This document shows positions 39,244-46,774 of a stretch of 46,879 bases of DNA, in pieces. Numbering within the stretch: position 1 is the first letter of the stretch; the number at the start of each line of letters is the position of its first letter. The translations under genes and the position numbers were made by a program. The DNA comes from Candidatus Berkelbacteria bacterium (GTDB lineage: Bacteria; Patescibacteriota; UBA1384; 2-12-FULL-50-11), in NCBI GenBank assembly GCA_024654065.1, contig JANLIQ010000017.1, positions 1 to 46,879 of the forward strand, written 5' to 3'. The notes beneath the pieces were generated by a model. That model ran no database searches. It saw only the letters and a program-made list of their open reading frames with translations, and was not told the DNA's origin.

Positions 39244-40332
39244 CTATACGCTTGGTGCAACTATTGATCCGTCTTGAGGTAGAATCTCGACCCAAATCTT
39301 TCCACGATTAAGTGGAATTTCGACTCCCTGACTATCATAAAATCTGGTTCGTTCCAGACGTGATGGTTTCTTCCAGGTTCCTTCTGTCCGCGTGCCGTCC
39401 TGGAAAACGCTAGCCGCTCCCGAGCCGATTGTGGTCATTGTCCATTCAGATTCTTTGCCAGTTCCGGCGTAAGGAGGATTTGCCGAGTGACTTACGGTCA
39501 TCACAACAATAGATTTAGCTGTAATCTGTTCACCAGATACCCTGTCGTTGTGATTTACACTATTCATTACCCGACTATACGTATTCGCAGTCGAGTCATG
39601 TGTCCAAACAGTTTGAAATTGAGTCGTTGAGAAATTCAGTGTTATTTTAGGCACCGTACCAAAGGTCGTAGCCTGTTCCTTAAATTTCCAGCTGGGAGTT
39701 GTGTAAGTAGAGGGCCATTTTTTATTACTTACTCCTAAATTATAGATCTTGGATACATCAACAAATAAGGTGTGTTCACTAGCAATACCAGCTTGGGGTA
39801 TTCGAGTGTAGGCGTCATTAGAATGAGGGTAGTCTTTAATGCCGTATGAACTAATACGAGACAGTGCTGCTGGTGAACCACCGGCGTGAGCATAAAATGC
39901 ATCATACTCACTTAGCCAATCAATAAAATATGATCTTGCGGAACGAACTGGTCCAGCCTTAGTTGGATAATTCTGAGAAAAGATTCCCATAAATCTAGTT
40001 ATGCCACCTTCAGTTACTGCCTCATAGACGATATCAGCACTATTTAATCCAGCCTGAGGTCGAGCATCGGGTGAATTTTCGATCATAACGGCGACGGGAT
40101 GACGGTTAGCAATATCGGCAGTTACCATGACGCCATTAGTTAAACTCGCAACCAAATTTGTCGAGTTCTTTTTGTTGAGGGTAATATTGGGTGTTTCTTC
40201 GGTAGAATTTGGCTTGGTAATAATCCAGAAAATTGCGGCAACGGCTACAACAATAAGTATCGGCAAAACAATCACAAAGAACTTTTTATGATTAATGAAA
40301 AATAACTTAAATCGACTCGTTTCCCCCTCCAT
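39244..40332 (-). CDS. DUF3048-domain protein, membrane anchored
   Basis: The 362-aa protein has an N-terminal transmembrane helix (about 15-37: FFVIVLPILIVVAVAAIFWI), a Thr/Asn linker, then the DUF3048 core: HPVAVMIENSPDARPQAGL, NSADIVYEAVTEGGITRFMG, PVRSARSYFIDW and HAGGSPAA. YerB of Bacillus, a lipoprotein, belongs here; no biochemical role is established. Extracytoplasmic. Its promoter, TTGGCA-N17-TAGCGT with a 6-nt gap to the ATG, is leaderless. Confidence 0.9.
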   Translation of the reverse strand: MEGETSRFKLFFINHKKFFVIVLPILIVVAVAAIFWIITKPNSTEETPNITLNKKNSTNLVASLTNGVMVTADIANRHPVAVMIENSPDARPQAGLNSADIVYEAVTEGGITRFMGIFSQNYPTKAGPVRSARSYFIDWLSEYDAFYAHAGGSPAALSRISSYGIKDYPHSNDAYTRIPQAGIASEHTLFVDVSKIYNLGVSNKKWPSTYTTPSWKFKEQATTFGTVPKITLNFSTTQFQTVWTHDSTANTYSRVMNSVNHNDRVSGEQITAKSIVVMTVSHSANPPYAGTGKESEWTMTTIGSGAASVFQDGTRTEGTWKKPSRLERTRFYDSQGVEIPLNRGKIWVEILPQDGSIVAPSV

Positions 40333-40338
40333 TACCTT

Positions 40339-40367
40339 ACGCTACCAGCAAATGTTTTTTATGCCAA
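40339..40367 (-). promoter_or_regulatory. Leaderless promoter of the DUF3048 gene
   Basis: TTGGCA (40362-40367), 17-nt spacer, TAGCGT (40339-40344), 6 nt to ATG 40332, minus strand. Confidence 0.7.
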
Positions 40368-40372
40368 GAGAG

Positions 40373-40401
40373 GTGACAGCAGCGTAATTATATGCTACTA
40401 T
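40373..40401 (+). promoter_or_regulatory. Promoter of the 40435 orphan gene
   Basis: GTGACA (40373-40378), 17-nt spacer, TACTAT (40396-40401) on the plus strand, divergent from and abutting the DUF3048 promoter. Confidence 0.65.
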
Positions 40402-40434
40402 TCTTACGATCAATATCGCGAGGTGAGGTGTACA

Positions 40435-40926
40435 TTGAAAAAAATATCAGTCAAGGATCGAGTGCTGGTGCTTTGTCCCGGTCTCAGAGTCAAGGGCGGT
40501 ACTCAGTTTACCGATGATGACGCGGTTTTCTGTCCTGGAATCGGCGAACAGATTCCGGCCGCTGTCAGTCATTTGGACTCAGCCAAATCGCTCAAAGTAG
40601 TTTGGTCACCTGAGCTGTGTGATGACCGAGCACAGCTGTGGCTAAAAGAAACAGTTCCGGTGCTGGAGCGGTTCCGTTTGACGGAAAAGCTTCATACGCT
40701 AGCTCCACGCTCTTTCCGCGGAGAATTGGGTGGTGGCACCATCGTCTATGAATCGAAGGATGTCCTGCTGGCAGAGTTCTTCGAACTCCTTACGACTTTG
40801 CGGAGTATGAGCAATTCGGCGAGAATCGTTTATCAGCGTTGTGCCAAAAGGCATCGAGACGAAGAGGAGAGAACCAACGACATGCATCGCCGACAGGGGG
40901 ATGAATACGCCCGTAATCACGGCTAG
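40435..40926 (+). CDS. Orphan hypothetical protein
   Basis: The 163-aa protein starts at TTG 40435 (MKKISVKDRVLVLCPG), with AGGTGAGG upstream; GTG 40423 is an alternative that would add four residues. Cys pairs (LCPGLRVKG, FCPGIGEQ, LCDDRAQ) and a charged C-terminal tail (RCAKRHRDEEERTND) are visible, but I cannot assign a fold. GC-rich relative to neighbours, with its own promoter, like the other orphan genes. The stop is 6 nt from the convergent cca stop. Confidence 0.6.
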   Translation: MKKISVKDRVLVLCPGLRVKGGTQFTDDDAVFCPGIGEQIPAAVSHLDSAKSLKVVWSPELCDDRAQLWLKETVPVLERFRLTEKLHTLAPRSFRGELGGGTIVYESKDVLLAEFFELLTTLRSMSNSARIVYQRCAKRHRDEEERTNDMHRRQGDEYARNHG

Positions 40927-40932
40927 GTCCAA

Positions 40933-42288
40933 CTACTGCCTCATTAGCTGCCGGGCAATTTGCTCGGCGGCTAACTTATCTTCCTGATCGAGTTGGTTAT
41001 CTAAAACTAACTGGAGTAAATGTTCTTTAATTGGTTTAATCCAAACTCCTGCAGGACGGTGAAATATCTTCATTAATTCTTCACCATCTAGAGGACTATG
41101 GATTTTGGCAATTTCAGCTTGTTTTTCTAGTTCAACTATCCGATCTCTCAATTCGGCTCGCATCTGTTTATACTTTTCTAATTTACGTTCATTGCCACCA
41201 GTAGAATCTGCCTCGGCAAAAGTAAACAAATCTTCAAGAGTTTGATTGGCATCACGAACGAATCTTCGAACTGCTCCGTCAGTCCAGTGGCCATCGTTGT
41301 TAGGAATCCGTTGGTGCAAATAAACAAGCTTTGAAAGATAGTCAATAAATTCATTACCGTATTTCAAGCGACGTAATATGTCTTTTGTTAATCTCGCACC
41401 AACTACCTCGTGACCCAAGAAATGGTATTCACCGCCTATCTTCTGACGAGTTAAGGGTTTTGCGATGTCGTGCAAAAGAGCACACCAACGCAACTCAAGC
41501 TTAGCTGGTGTCTGGTCAAGCACTTGTAATATATGACTGTAGATATCTTTGTGTTCAGCGGGATCAAATTCTAGGTCGATACATGGAATTAGCTCTGGCA
41601 AGATATAATTAATTAAGCCACTTTCGACTAACAGATCTATTCCACGGCTTGGTTTAGGACTAAGTAAAATTTTATCCATTTCTTGTGAGATGCGTTCAAC
41701 TGAAAGGATAGCAAATCTTTCTCGCTCGAGATTAATCGCCTGAAATGTATTATGTTCAATTTCGAAATCTAATGTTACGGCAAAACGAATAGCCCGTAAC
41801 ATACGAAGCGGATCTTCCCGAAAACGACTTTCTGGGTCGCCTACTGCTCTTATTACTCGTGCTTTCAAATCTTGTTCCCCGTTATGATTATCTATTACCC
41901 GGTTGAATCTTAAATCGTACGCTATAGCATTAATTGTAAAATCTCGTCTTGAAAGATCTTCATTGATAGAATTGCCGAATTCGACAGTTGGCTTCCGACT
42001 GTGTTCCTCGTAGCTTTCTCCTCGGAAAGTCGTAATTTCAATTGCATTGCCATTTAGATCTGCGGTAACAGTACCAAATCTTTTTCCTATTAAACCAATT
42101 TTTTTAGTTTTTTGACGTAAAATCTTCTCAACTTCCGATGGTTTGGCATCGGTAGCTAGATCCCACTCCCCTACCTTCCGACCAAGTAGTTCATCTCGAA
42201 TTGCTCCACCAACTATATATAGCTGATGTCCAGAATCGGCAAAGGCTTCTTCTAACGACTCTAACCAAGCCGGCACACTTACTGGCAT
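40933..42288 (-). CDS. cca: CCA tRNA nucleotidyltransferase
   Basis: The 451-aa class II enzyme adds or repairs the 3' CCA of tRNAs. It has LYIVGGAIRDELLGRKVGEWDLATDA (VGGAIRDELLG, then EWDLATDA), RRDFTINAIAYD, EDPLRMLRAIRFA and an HD domain with LHDIAKPLTRQ. The usual catalytic DxD reads ExD here (EWD), a conservative change that could affect metal binding. A tiny membrane-peptide frame ends 8 nt before this ATG. Confidence 0.93.
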   Translation of the reverse strand: MPVSVPAWLESLEEAFADSGHQLYIVGGAIRDELLGRKVGEWDLATDAKPSEVEKILRQKTKKIGLIGKRFGTVTADLNGNAIEITTFRGESYEEHSRKPTVEFGNSINEDLSRRDFTINAIAYDLRFNRVIDNHNGEQDLKARVIRAVGDPESRFREDPLRMLRAIRFAVTLDFEIEHNTFQAINLERERFAILSVERISQEMDKILLSPKPSRGIDLLVESGLINYILPELIPCIDLEFDPAEHKDIYSHILQVLDQTPAKLELRWCALLHDIAKPLTRQKIGGEYHFLGHEVVGARLTKDILRRLKYGNEFIDYLSKLVYLHQRIPNNDGHWTDGAVRRFVRDANQTLEDLFTFAEADSTGGNERKLEKYKQMRAELRDRIVELEKQAEIAKIHSPLDGEELMKIFHRPAGVWIKPIKEHLLQLVLDNQLDQEDKLAAEQIARQLMRQ

Positions 42289-42296
42289 GGTTGTCT

Positions 42297-42377
42297 TTAA
42301 CGAGTTAACCCAATGCCAAAAACAACTGAACCTAAAATAAGAAACACAATCATCAACCAGATGACATATTTAACCAT
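42297..42377 (-). CDS. 26-aa single-span membrane peptide
   Basis: A short frame encodes a polypeptide with one hydrophobic span (VIWLMIVFLILGSVVFGIG) between MVKY and LTR. ATG 42377 overlaps the end of the ABC permease gene. TACAAT (42386-42391) ends 8 nt upstream, the leaderless spacing, and the stop is 8 nt before cca. Real but unproven. Confidence 0.4.
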   Translation of the reverse strand: MVKYVIWLMIVFLILGSVVFGIGLTR

Positions 42378-43665
42378 TGCTTTTTATTGTAGCTGAAGAT
42401 TGGGACACCTGATAGCAGGTGGTCGACATGGCTAATAGCATTAAAATTAATAGTGACGTTGTTGCTCCCGAAAGGGGTAATTGGAGTGAGTAAATAAAAA
42501 CTAAAATAAATACAAGTAGTTGAACCATAAATCGCCAAAATGAATCAAAAACTCCAAGATGATTAATCTTTCGGTAAGATAAACCAACTAAAAATCCTGC
42601 CCCATACCCACTTAAGCTAGCAGCTAGTAGTCGAGCCATATTTTCGCCCGTAACGCCAAATAAACCCCAGATAATTATCCAACTAATAGCGGCAATGATT
42701 ATCAATCCTGCGAAATAACCAACGAATTCGATCTGACCTGGCTGAATTGGTAAATATGAAAATTTATCTAAAAAGGAGAAAGAAAACTTTACTAAACGTG
42801 TGATAATTAGCGCTGACAGACCAGCTAGGGTGAGTCCAACTATTGTTAACCAATTAATTTGCCAATTATTAACTAGAATTCGCGACAATAACAAGATAAT
42901 AAAGCTACCAAAATAAATAATAAAAACTTTATCTCGCAAAATGCGCAGAGAGCTAACAATAAGTAAACTTCCCATGCCAGTGAAGCTTGGCATGGGACTA
43001 TCAAACCTTGAAATACTGACATAACGAGATGTTTCTAGTTGACGCTGCCACGGCTTGGTAAACTCTGCTATCGAAGCAATCACTCCAAGCAAACCAACCG
43101 CAATCATTAAGACGATTGCTTGAGTTTCAAGATCGTTTGATAGCATCGCTTGAGTTAAATTATTTACAAATAAGTTGTTGATGATTAAAAGCCAATAAAG
43201 TGTGAGCAATAACAGTGGTATTCCCCATTGCTTGGGTAAGTGGTTACAAAGTGATCCAACAATAGTTGCACTAAGCACTAATAATAAAGTACTAATGACA
43301 CTTAGCAGTACCCCTTCGCTAGAAATCTGCTGAACTGACAAGAATACAATTAGAGGTAAACCAATTACTAACCACGTAATCCCAGTAATCCAGGTGGTCG
43401 ATTGTCGGACAGACGAAGGAATAATGAACGAATAATGCACCTTGTTGATTGATGGCCGATAACAATAACCAATTACAATTGCTCCAGATAAAAACAAGGG
43501 AATAAGATTCATTAATGAGGATGATTCTGGCTCAACAACTCCAATTATTTGGGTTGCTAGCCACCCAAAACTAAGGACAACAAGCACTGTCAACCAATCG
43601 ATCAAACTCAATTGGACAAAAACTAATTTAATTCGAGTTGTCCAGTTAAGGCTACTAGTTCCCAT
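42370..43665 (-). CDS. Putative ABC transporter permease
   Basis: The 431-aa protein is almost entirely hydrophobic with about 12 predicted transmembrane helices and few charged loops. No named family is recognised. It starts 3 nt after an ABC ATPase-like gene, so the two probably form an exporter or a membrane-remodelling complex. Ends LLAMSTTCYQVSQSSATIKSNG-like (ATIKSNG). Substrate unknown. Confidence 0.7.
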   Translation of the reverse strand: MGTSSLNWTTRIKLVFVQLSLIDWLTVLVVLSFGWLATQIIGVVEPESSSLMNLIPLFLSGAIVIGYCYRPSINKVHYSFIIPSSVRQSTTWITGITWLVIGLPLIVFLSVQQISSEGVLLSVISTLLLVLSATIVGSLCNHLPKQWGIPLLLLTLYWLLIINNLFVNNLTQAMLSNDLETQAIVLMIAVGLLGVIASIAEFTKPWQRQLETSRYVSISRFDSPMPSFTGMGSLLIVSSLRILRDKVFIIYFGSFIILLLSRILVNNWQINWLTIVGLTLAGLSALIITRLVKFSFSFLDKFSYLPIQPGQIEFVGYFAGLIIIAAISWIIIWGLFGVTGENMARLLAASLSGYGAGFLVGLSYRKINHLGVFDSFWRFMVQLLVFILVFIYSLQLPLSGATTSLLILMLLAMSTTCYQVSQSSATIKSNG

Positions 43666-43668
43666 CGA

Positions 43669-44385
43669 TTAATAGTCAATTTTTTCCATAACACCTCGTA
43701 AGGAACGAAGATGGGGATGGGTTTGATTTAGGAGTTGAGCCATTGTTCCCTCAATGAGCTTTTGGCCGTTAGCAAGTACAAGAAAGTTGTCTGCTAGGTC
43801 TTGGGCTAACTCAAGATTATCGGTAATTAGGACAACTGAGCTACTAGAGTTAGTCATGTTTTTCACAATATCTCCAACCAATCGAGGTCCGTTAAAATCA
43901 AGCATTTGAGTCGGCTCATCCAATATTACGAGTTTAGGGCTGTGGATAACTGAAGAAGCAAGGGCGACTTTTTGACAAACGTCTGGTGAAGCGGTTTCCA
44001 ATATTGAATAAACTGATGGGCCGATTTCAAGCAGATCGATTAGAAATTGGATACGTTCTTTGCGGGTATTCGGTGCTAGATGATAAATAGAACCTATCAG
44101 ATCAAGTAATTCGTAACCTGTCAAAAACTCTTCTATCGGTGCGGGATTTGGTAAATACCCGAGCTGGATTCGAGCTTTATCACTACCAGTGTTTAGGTGA
44201 TAGCGGTTGATAGATATCTCACCACTCAACGTCTTGTGTATTCCAGCCAGAACCTGCCCAAGCTCATGTTTTCCCGAGTCGCTTGATCCAAGAATCGCTA
44301 ATACCTCGCCAGGCTCAACCTTAAAACTAAGACCATCAAGATGCCGATTGGCTACTTTAGCAATAAGATCTTGAACCTTTAGCAT
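43669..44385 (-). CDS. ABC-type ATPase with degenerate Walker A and signature
   Basis: The 238-aa protein has the ABC layout: LAILGSSDSGKHELGQVLAG (Walker A GSSDSGKH, missing the Ser/Thr after Lys), LGYLPNPAPIEEFLTG, TASPDVCQKVALAS in place of LSGGQ, and a good Walker B, LVILDEPTQMLDF, then VVLITDN (H-loop His not evident). Loss of the Walker A Ser/Thr and signature Gly pair suggests a weak or inactive ATPase. The next gene is the permease; NYN gene lies 4 nt before it. Confidence 0.75.
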   Translation of the reverse strand: MLKVQDLIAKVANRHLDGLSFKVEPGEVLAILGSSDSGKHELGQVLAGIHKTLSGEISINRYHLNTGSDKARIQLGYLPNPAPIEEFLTGYELLDLIGSIYHLAPNTRKERIQFLIDLLEIGPSVYSILETASPDVCQKVALASSVIHSPKLVILDEPTQMLDFNGPRLVGDIVKNMTNSSSSVVLITDNLELAQDLADNFLVLANGQKLIEGTMAQLLNQTHPHLRSLRGVMEKIDY

Positions 44386-44389
44386 TTTC

Positions 44390-44890
44390 TTAACGAATTA
44401 AGTACTGTTTAGGTTCAGCGTCTAGATCGGTAAACTTATCAAGACATTCAATTAATTTGGCGGATGTACTTCGTCCAAAAGACATTCCTTCAACACGACA
44501 ACCCTTATTTTCTTTGAGATATGAAACGAGTGGTGCAAAGTCTCCATCACCAGTAACTAAAACAACAACATCGAGTCTGTCAGCTATTTTTATGGCGTCA
44601 ACGGCAATACCAACATCCCAGTCCCCTTTTTTGGCTCCACCAGCAAATATCTGAATATCTTTGGAGTTAAGCTCTATACCAAAGTTAGCCAGCGCATCAA
44701 AAAAACCCTGTTCTTTCGGTGCGTCAGACTTGATCACATAAGCAATAATGCGAATTGGTTGACGTTTAGCAATTGCAGTTTCGACAATTTTGCCAAAATT
44801 AACATAGCTTTCGTACATAGCCCGAGCCGAGTAATACAAATTTTGAACATCAACGAAAACACCAACCCTTTGGTTATCATAATTGATCAT
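44390..44890 (-). CDS. NYN-domain (LabA/DUF88) ribonuclease-like protein
   Basis: The 166-aa PIN-like protein has GVFVDVQNLYYSARA (acidic VDVQN), DWDVGIAVDAIKIAD and VVLVTGDGDFAPLVSYLKENK, the three acidic clusters of NYN nucleases. It ends STSAKLIECLDKFTDL. RNA cleavage is the family expectation; target unknown. Start ATG 44890, with AAAGGA about 12 bases upstream. Confidence 0.88.
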   Translation of the reverse strand: MINYDNQRVGVFVDVQNLYYSARAMYESYVNFGKIVETAIAKRQPIRIIAYVIKSDAPKEQGFFDALANFGIELNSKDIQIFAGGAKKGDWDVGIAVDAIKIADRLDVVVLVTGDGDFAPLVSYLKENKGCRVEGMSFGRSTSAKLIECLDKFTDLDAEPKQYLIR

Positions 44891-44952
44891 AATTAATTAA
44901 AGTTCCTTTCTAAAATTAGCATATCAGGTTTTATTATTTCTTGGCACGAAAT

Positions 44953-45510
44953 CTATTTAGAGCCGTAAAGAATTAGGATGTCAAACAAGCCAGCAGTGAC
45001 TACTTCTTTTAGGCTAACTAAACGTTCCGGCATAGCAGCTTGAATTTTTTCGGCTTCAGCAAGCATTCCAGCTCGATAGCGAATATATGTGCGATCATAG
45101 TTAAACTGAGATTTATCTAAGTTATCAACTTTGTAACCTAGCATCTTAAGTTCCTCAACCAGTGTACTAACTGCTTTTGATCCAGCGCCAGAATCGTATA
45201 TTTGAACCAAGGGTGAAAAAGTCTGAGGTGACAAGATGTTATTTTTGACTTCCGTGGAATTAGGATTTGTTGTGGGTGAAGCAACTTTAGCAGTGTCTGG
45301 GTTTTGTACCGGAGTTGTTGAAGATGTTGTCGATATTGTGAATTGCCAAATACCAATTGCCGCTGCGATCAGTAATAAGACAAGAATTGTCCAAAGTAAG
45401 GCGTTTGAACCACTCTTAGCCGTATTGGTTGAGGCAGTTGTAACTGGTACAGACTTAACTGGAGTCTTATTTATTACCCGTTTAACTCTAAAGTCAAAGT
45501 CTCTAGCCAT
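44953..45510 (-). CDS. Membrane-anchored LytR_C-domain protein
   Basis: The 185-aa protein has a polar N-terminus, a transmembrane helix (about 38-57: ALLWTILVLLLIAAAIGIWQ), a Thr/Pro/Ser linker, and a LytR C-terminal-like domain (VQIYDSGAGSKAVSTLVEEL, LGYKVDNLDKS, YDRTYIRYRAG). Such domains attach to cell-wall proteins; no LCP catalytic domain is present here. TACTAT ends 6 nt before ATG 45510. Confidence 0.8.
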   Translation of the reverse strand: MARDFDFRVKRVINKTPVKSVPVTTASTNTAKSGSNALLWTILVLLLIAAAIGIWQFTISTTSSTTPVQNPDTAKVASPTTNPNSTEVKNNILSPQTFSPLVQIYDSGAGSKAVSTLVEELKMLGYKVDNLDKSQFNYDRTYIRYRAGMLAEAEKIQAAMPERLVSLKEVVTAGLFDILILYGSK

Positions 45511-45526
45511 ATTCTTATAGTAGCAC

Positions 45527-45778
45527 CTAGTTTTGAATTTGGGGTATCGGTTCTAGGTCGTCTTGGATAGAAGTGACCGGAGGTTTTCTTAAGGATGGTT
45601 TTTTAAGCTGAGGCGTTGTTTCGAAACGCAATATTATCCTTCCTCGTCGCCGATCGTAATCCATAGTCACCAAACCACCTCTTTCAATACCTAGTTCAGT
45701 GAGCCATTTCTTGGGTAGAAGTAGAGCTAACGAATATTTGCCAAATAAAAATAGCTTTCGGATGGTATGAACTCTCAT
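45527..45778 (-). CDS. AbrB/SpoVT-like DNA-binding protein
   Basis: The 83-aa protein (start ATG 45778) reads VHTIRKLFLFGKYSLALLLPKKWLTELGI (LFLFGKYSLALLLPKKWL) followed by RGGLVTMDYDRRRGRIILRF, the swapped-hairpin AbrB pattern, as in antitoxin or transition-state regulators. A longer frame from 45805 is less likely because TATATG sits 6 nt upstream of 45778. The target is unknown. The C-terminal tail is Pro/Lys-rich. Confidence 0.7.
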   Translation of the reverse strand: MRVHTIRKLFLFGKYSLALLLPKKWLTELGIERGGLVTMDYDRRRGRIILRFETTPQLKKPSLRKPPVTSIQDDLEPIPQIQN

Positions 45779-45866
45779 AAATGACATATACCATAGATAG
45801 GTCAAAACTCAAAAGTCAATCCGCCAGCTGGTAGACGAAATGAAGTCAAAAGAAGCAAGAAAGTGC

Positions 45867-45983
45867 TATACTAATATTGGGTGCTTCATGCCCCTCTCCT
45901 AAGCCTCCGGGTCCGGCCCGCAATTGGAACTTTGGATCGCAACGACCGACCATAGAAACCAGGCGGGCCTTTTCTTGTCTAGT
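45867..45983 (+). ncRNA. Candidate small RNA with terminator stem
   Basis: In the 360-nt gap 45779-46138, TATACT (45867-45872; weak -35) is followed by an RNA-like stretch. It is closed by GGCCCGC (45915-45921)/GCGGGCC (45963-45969), followed by CTTTTCTTGTCT-like U-rich sequence. No ORF fits. No known family matched. Confidence 0.35.
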
Positions 45984-46008
45984 CACAAAGATATACTTAA
46001 TCAGTACT

Positions 46009-46127
46009 GATCGCTCACAGGTAACGATCGATGGTTTGCTTGCACGCAAACCATCATACGGTACTACTGGCTTGCACCCAGACCCTCTCACGGGCGAAGA
46101 ACGATCCTCATTTGGTCGCCTTCGCCC
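46009..46127. repeat. Three successive inverted repeats downstream of lexA
   Basis: GATCG/CGATC (46009-46029), a 9-bp ATGGTTTGC/GCAAACCAT (46031-46054) and GGGCGAAG/CTTCGCCC (46092-46127) follow one another. They lie just past the lexA stop on the opposite side. Could be a terminator array or an RNA; strand not decided. Confidence 0.6.
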
Positions 46128-46138
46128 CCTTCATTTCT

Positions 46139-46738
46139 TTAACTAAACTTTCGAATAACGCCCTTGACCTTACCCTGGATGGTAACTTTTTTGACTCGGA
46201 TTGGTTGATATTTCTTATTTGCTGGTTGGAGACGAATATGGTCTTTTTCGCGATAAAAACGTTTTAAAGTTACATTGTCTTTGTCGATTAAAGCCACGAC
46301 AATATCCCCATTCTTTGGATAATTGCACGGCTCAATAACAACATAGTCGCCGTCTAGAATACCGTCTTCAATCATCGAATCCCCTTTTACCTTCAAGGCA
46401 AAGACATTCTTTGACATCATGTCTCGTGGTATTTCAAGAGATTCACTTGTTTTAATAGCCTCAATCGGTTTACCGGCTTGGATGGCGCCAAATAGTGGAA
46501 TATTGAAACCCATAAAAGCGCTAGATTCATCAACTTCGATCGGCTTAAGTGAACGATAACCGGTTTCGCCGCTAGCTAAGTAGCCTTTGATTTTTAGGTT
46601 GTCGACATGTTCAGCAACTGTTGCTACCGACGAAAACCCGAAGTGATCGGCAATCTCCCTATAGCTAGGCGCATATCCATTAACTTCAAGATACTTATCA
46701 ATAAAATCCAATATTTGTTTTTGTTTTGGTGTTAGCAT
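46139..46738 (-). CDS. lexA: LexA SOS repressor
   Basis: The 199-aa repressor-protease starts MLTPKQKQILDFIDKYLEVNG with a winged helix-turn-helix (YAPSYREIADHFGFSSVATVAEH, in pieces SYREIADHF and SVATVAEH). The self-cleavage site lies in FGAIQAGKP (Ala-Gly bond), the nucleophile is in KGDSMIEDGI, and the Lys is in NVTLKRFY. Start: a longer frame from 46774 exists, but ATG 46738 matches the family and follows TACGGT with a 6-nt gap. It would repress SOS genes until RecA-stimulated cleavage; the helicase-nuclease and nrdJ may be targets, not shown. Confidence 0.95.
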   Translation of the reverse strand: MLTPKQKQILDFIDKYLEVNGYAPSYREIADHFGFSSVATVAEHVDNLKIKGYLASGETGYRSLKPIEVDESSAFMGFNIPLFGAIQAGKPIEAIKTSESLEIPRDMMSKNVFALKVKGDSMIEDGILDGDYVVIEPCNYPKNGDIVVALIDKDNVTLKRFYREKDHIRLQPANKKYQPIRVKKVTIQGKVKGVIRKFS

Positions 46739-46744
46739 AATACT

Positions 46745-46774
46745 ACCGTAACGAACAAATACCGAACGTGTCAA
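46745..46774 (-). promoter_or_regulatory. Leaderless lexA promoter with direct repeats
   Basis: TTGACA (46769-46774), 18 nt, TACGGT (46745-46750), then 6 nt to the ATG, minus strand. The spacer holds GTTCG twice, 11 bp apart (46752-46756 and 46763-46767 as CGAAC on plus), a candidate autoregulatory operator. Confidence 0.6.

Noticed and set aside
45881..45980. SRP 4.5S RNA, because of GGGTGC and GTCCGG-like pieces
   Set aside because: The conserved GGAAGG-type tetraloop segment and helix 8 sequence are absent.
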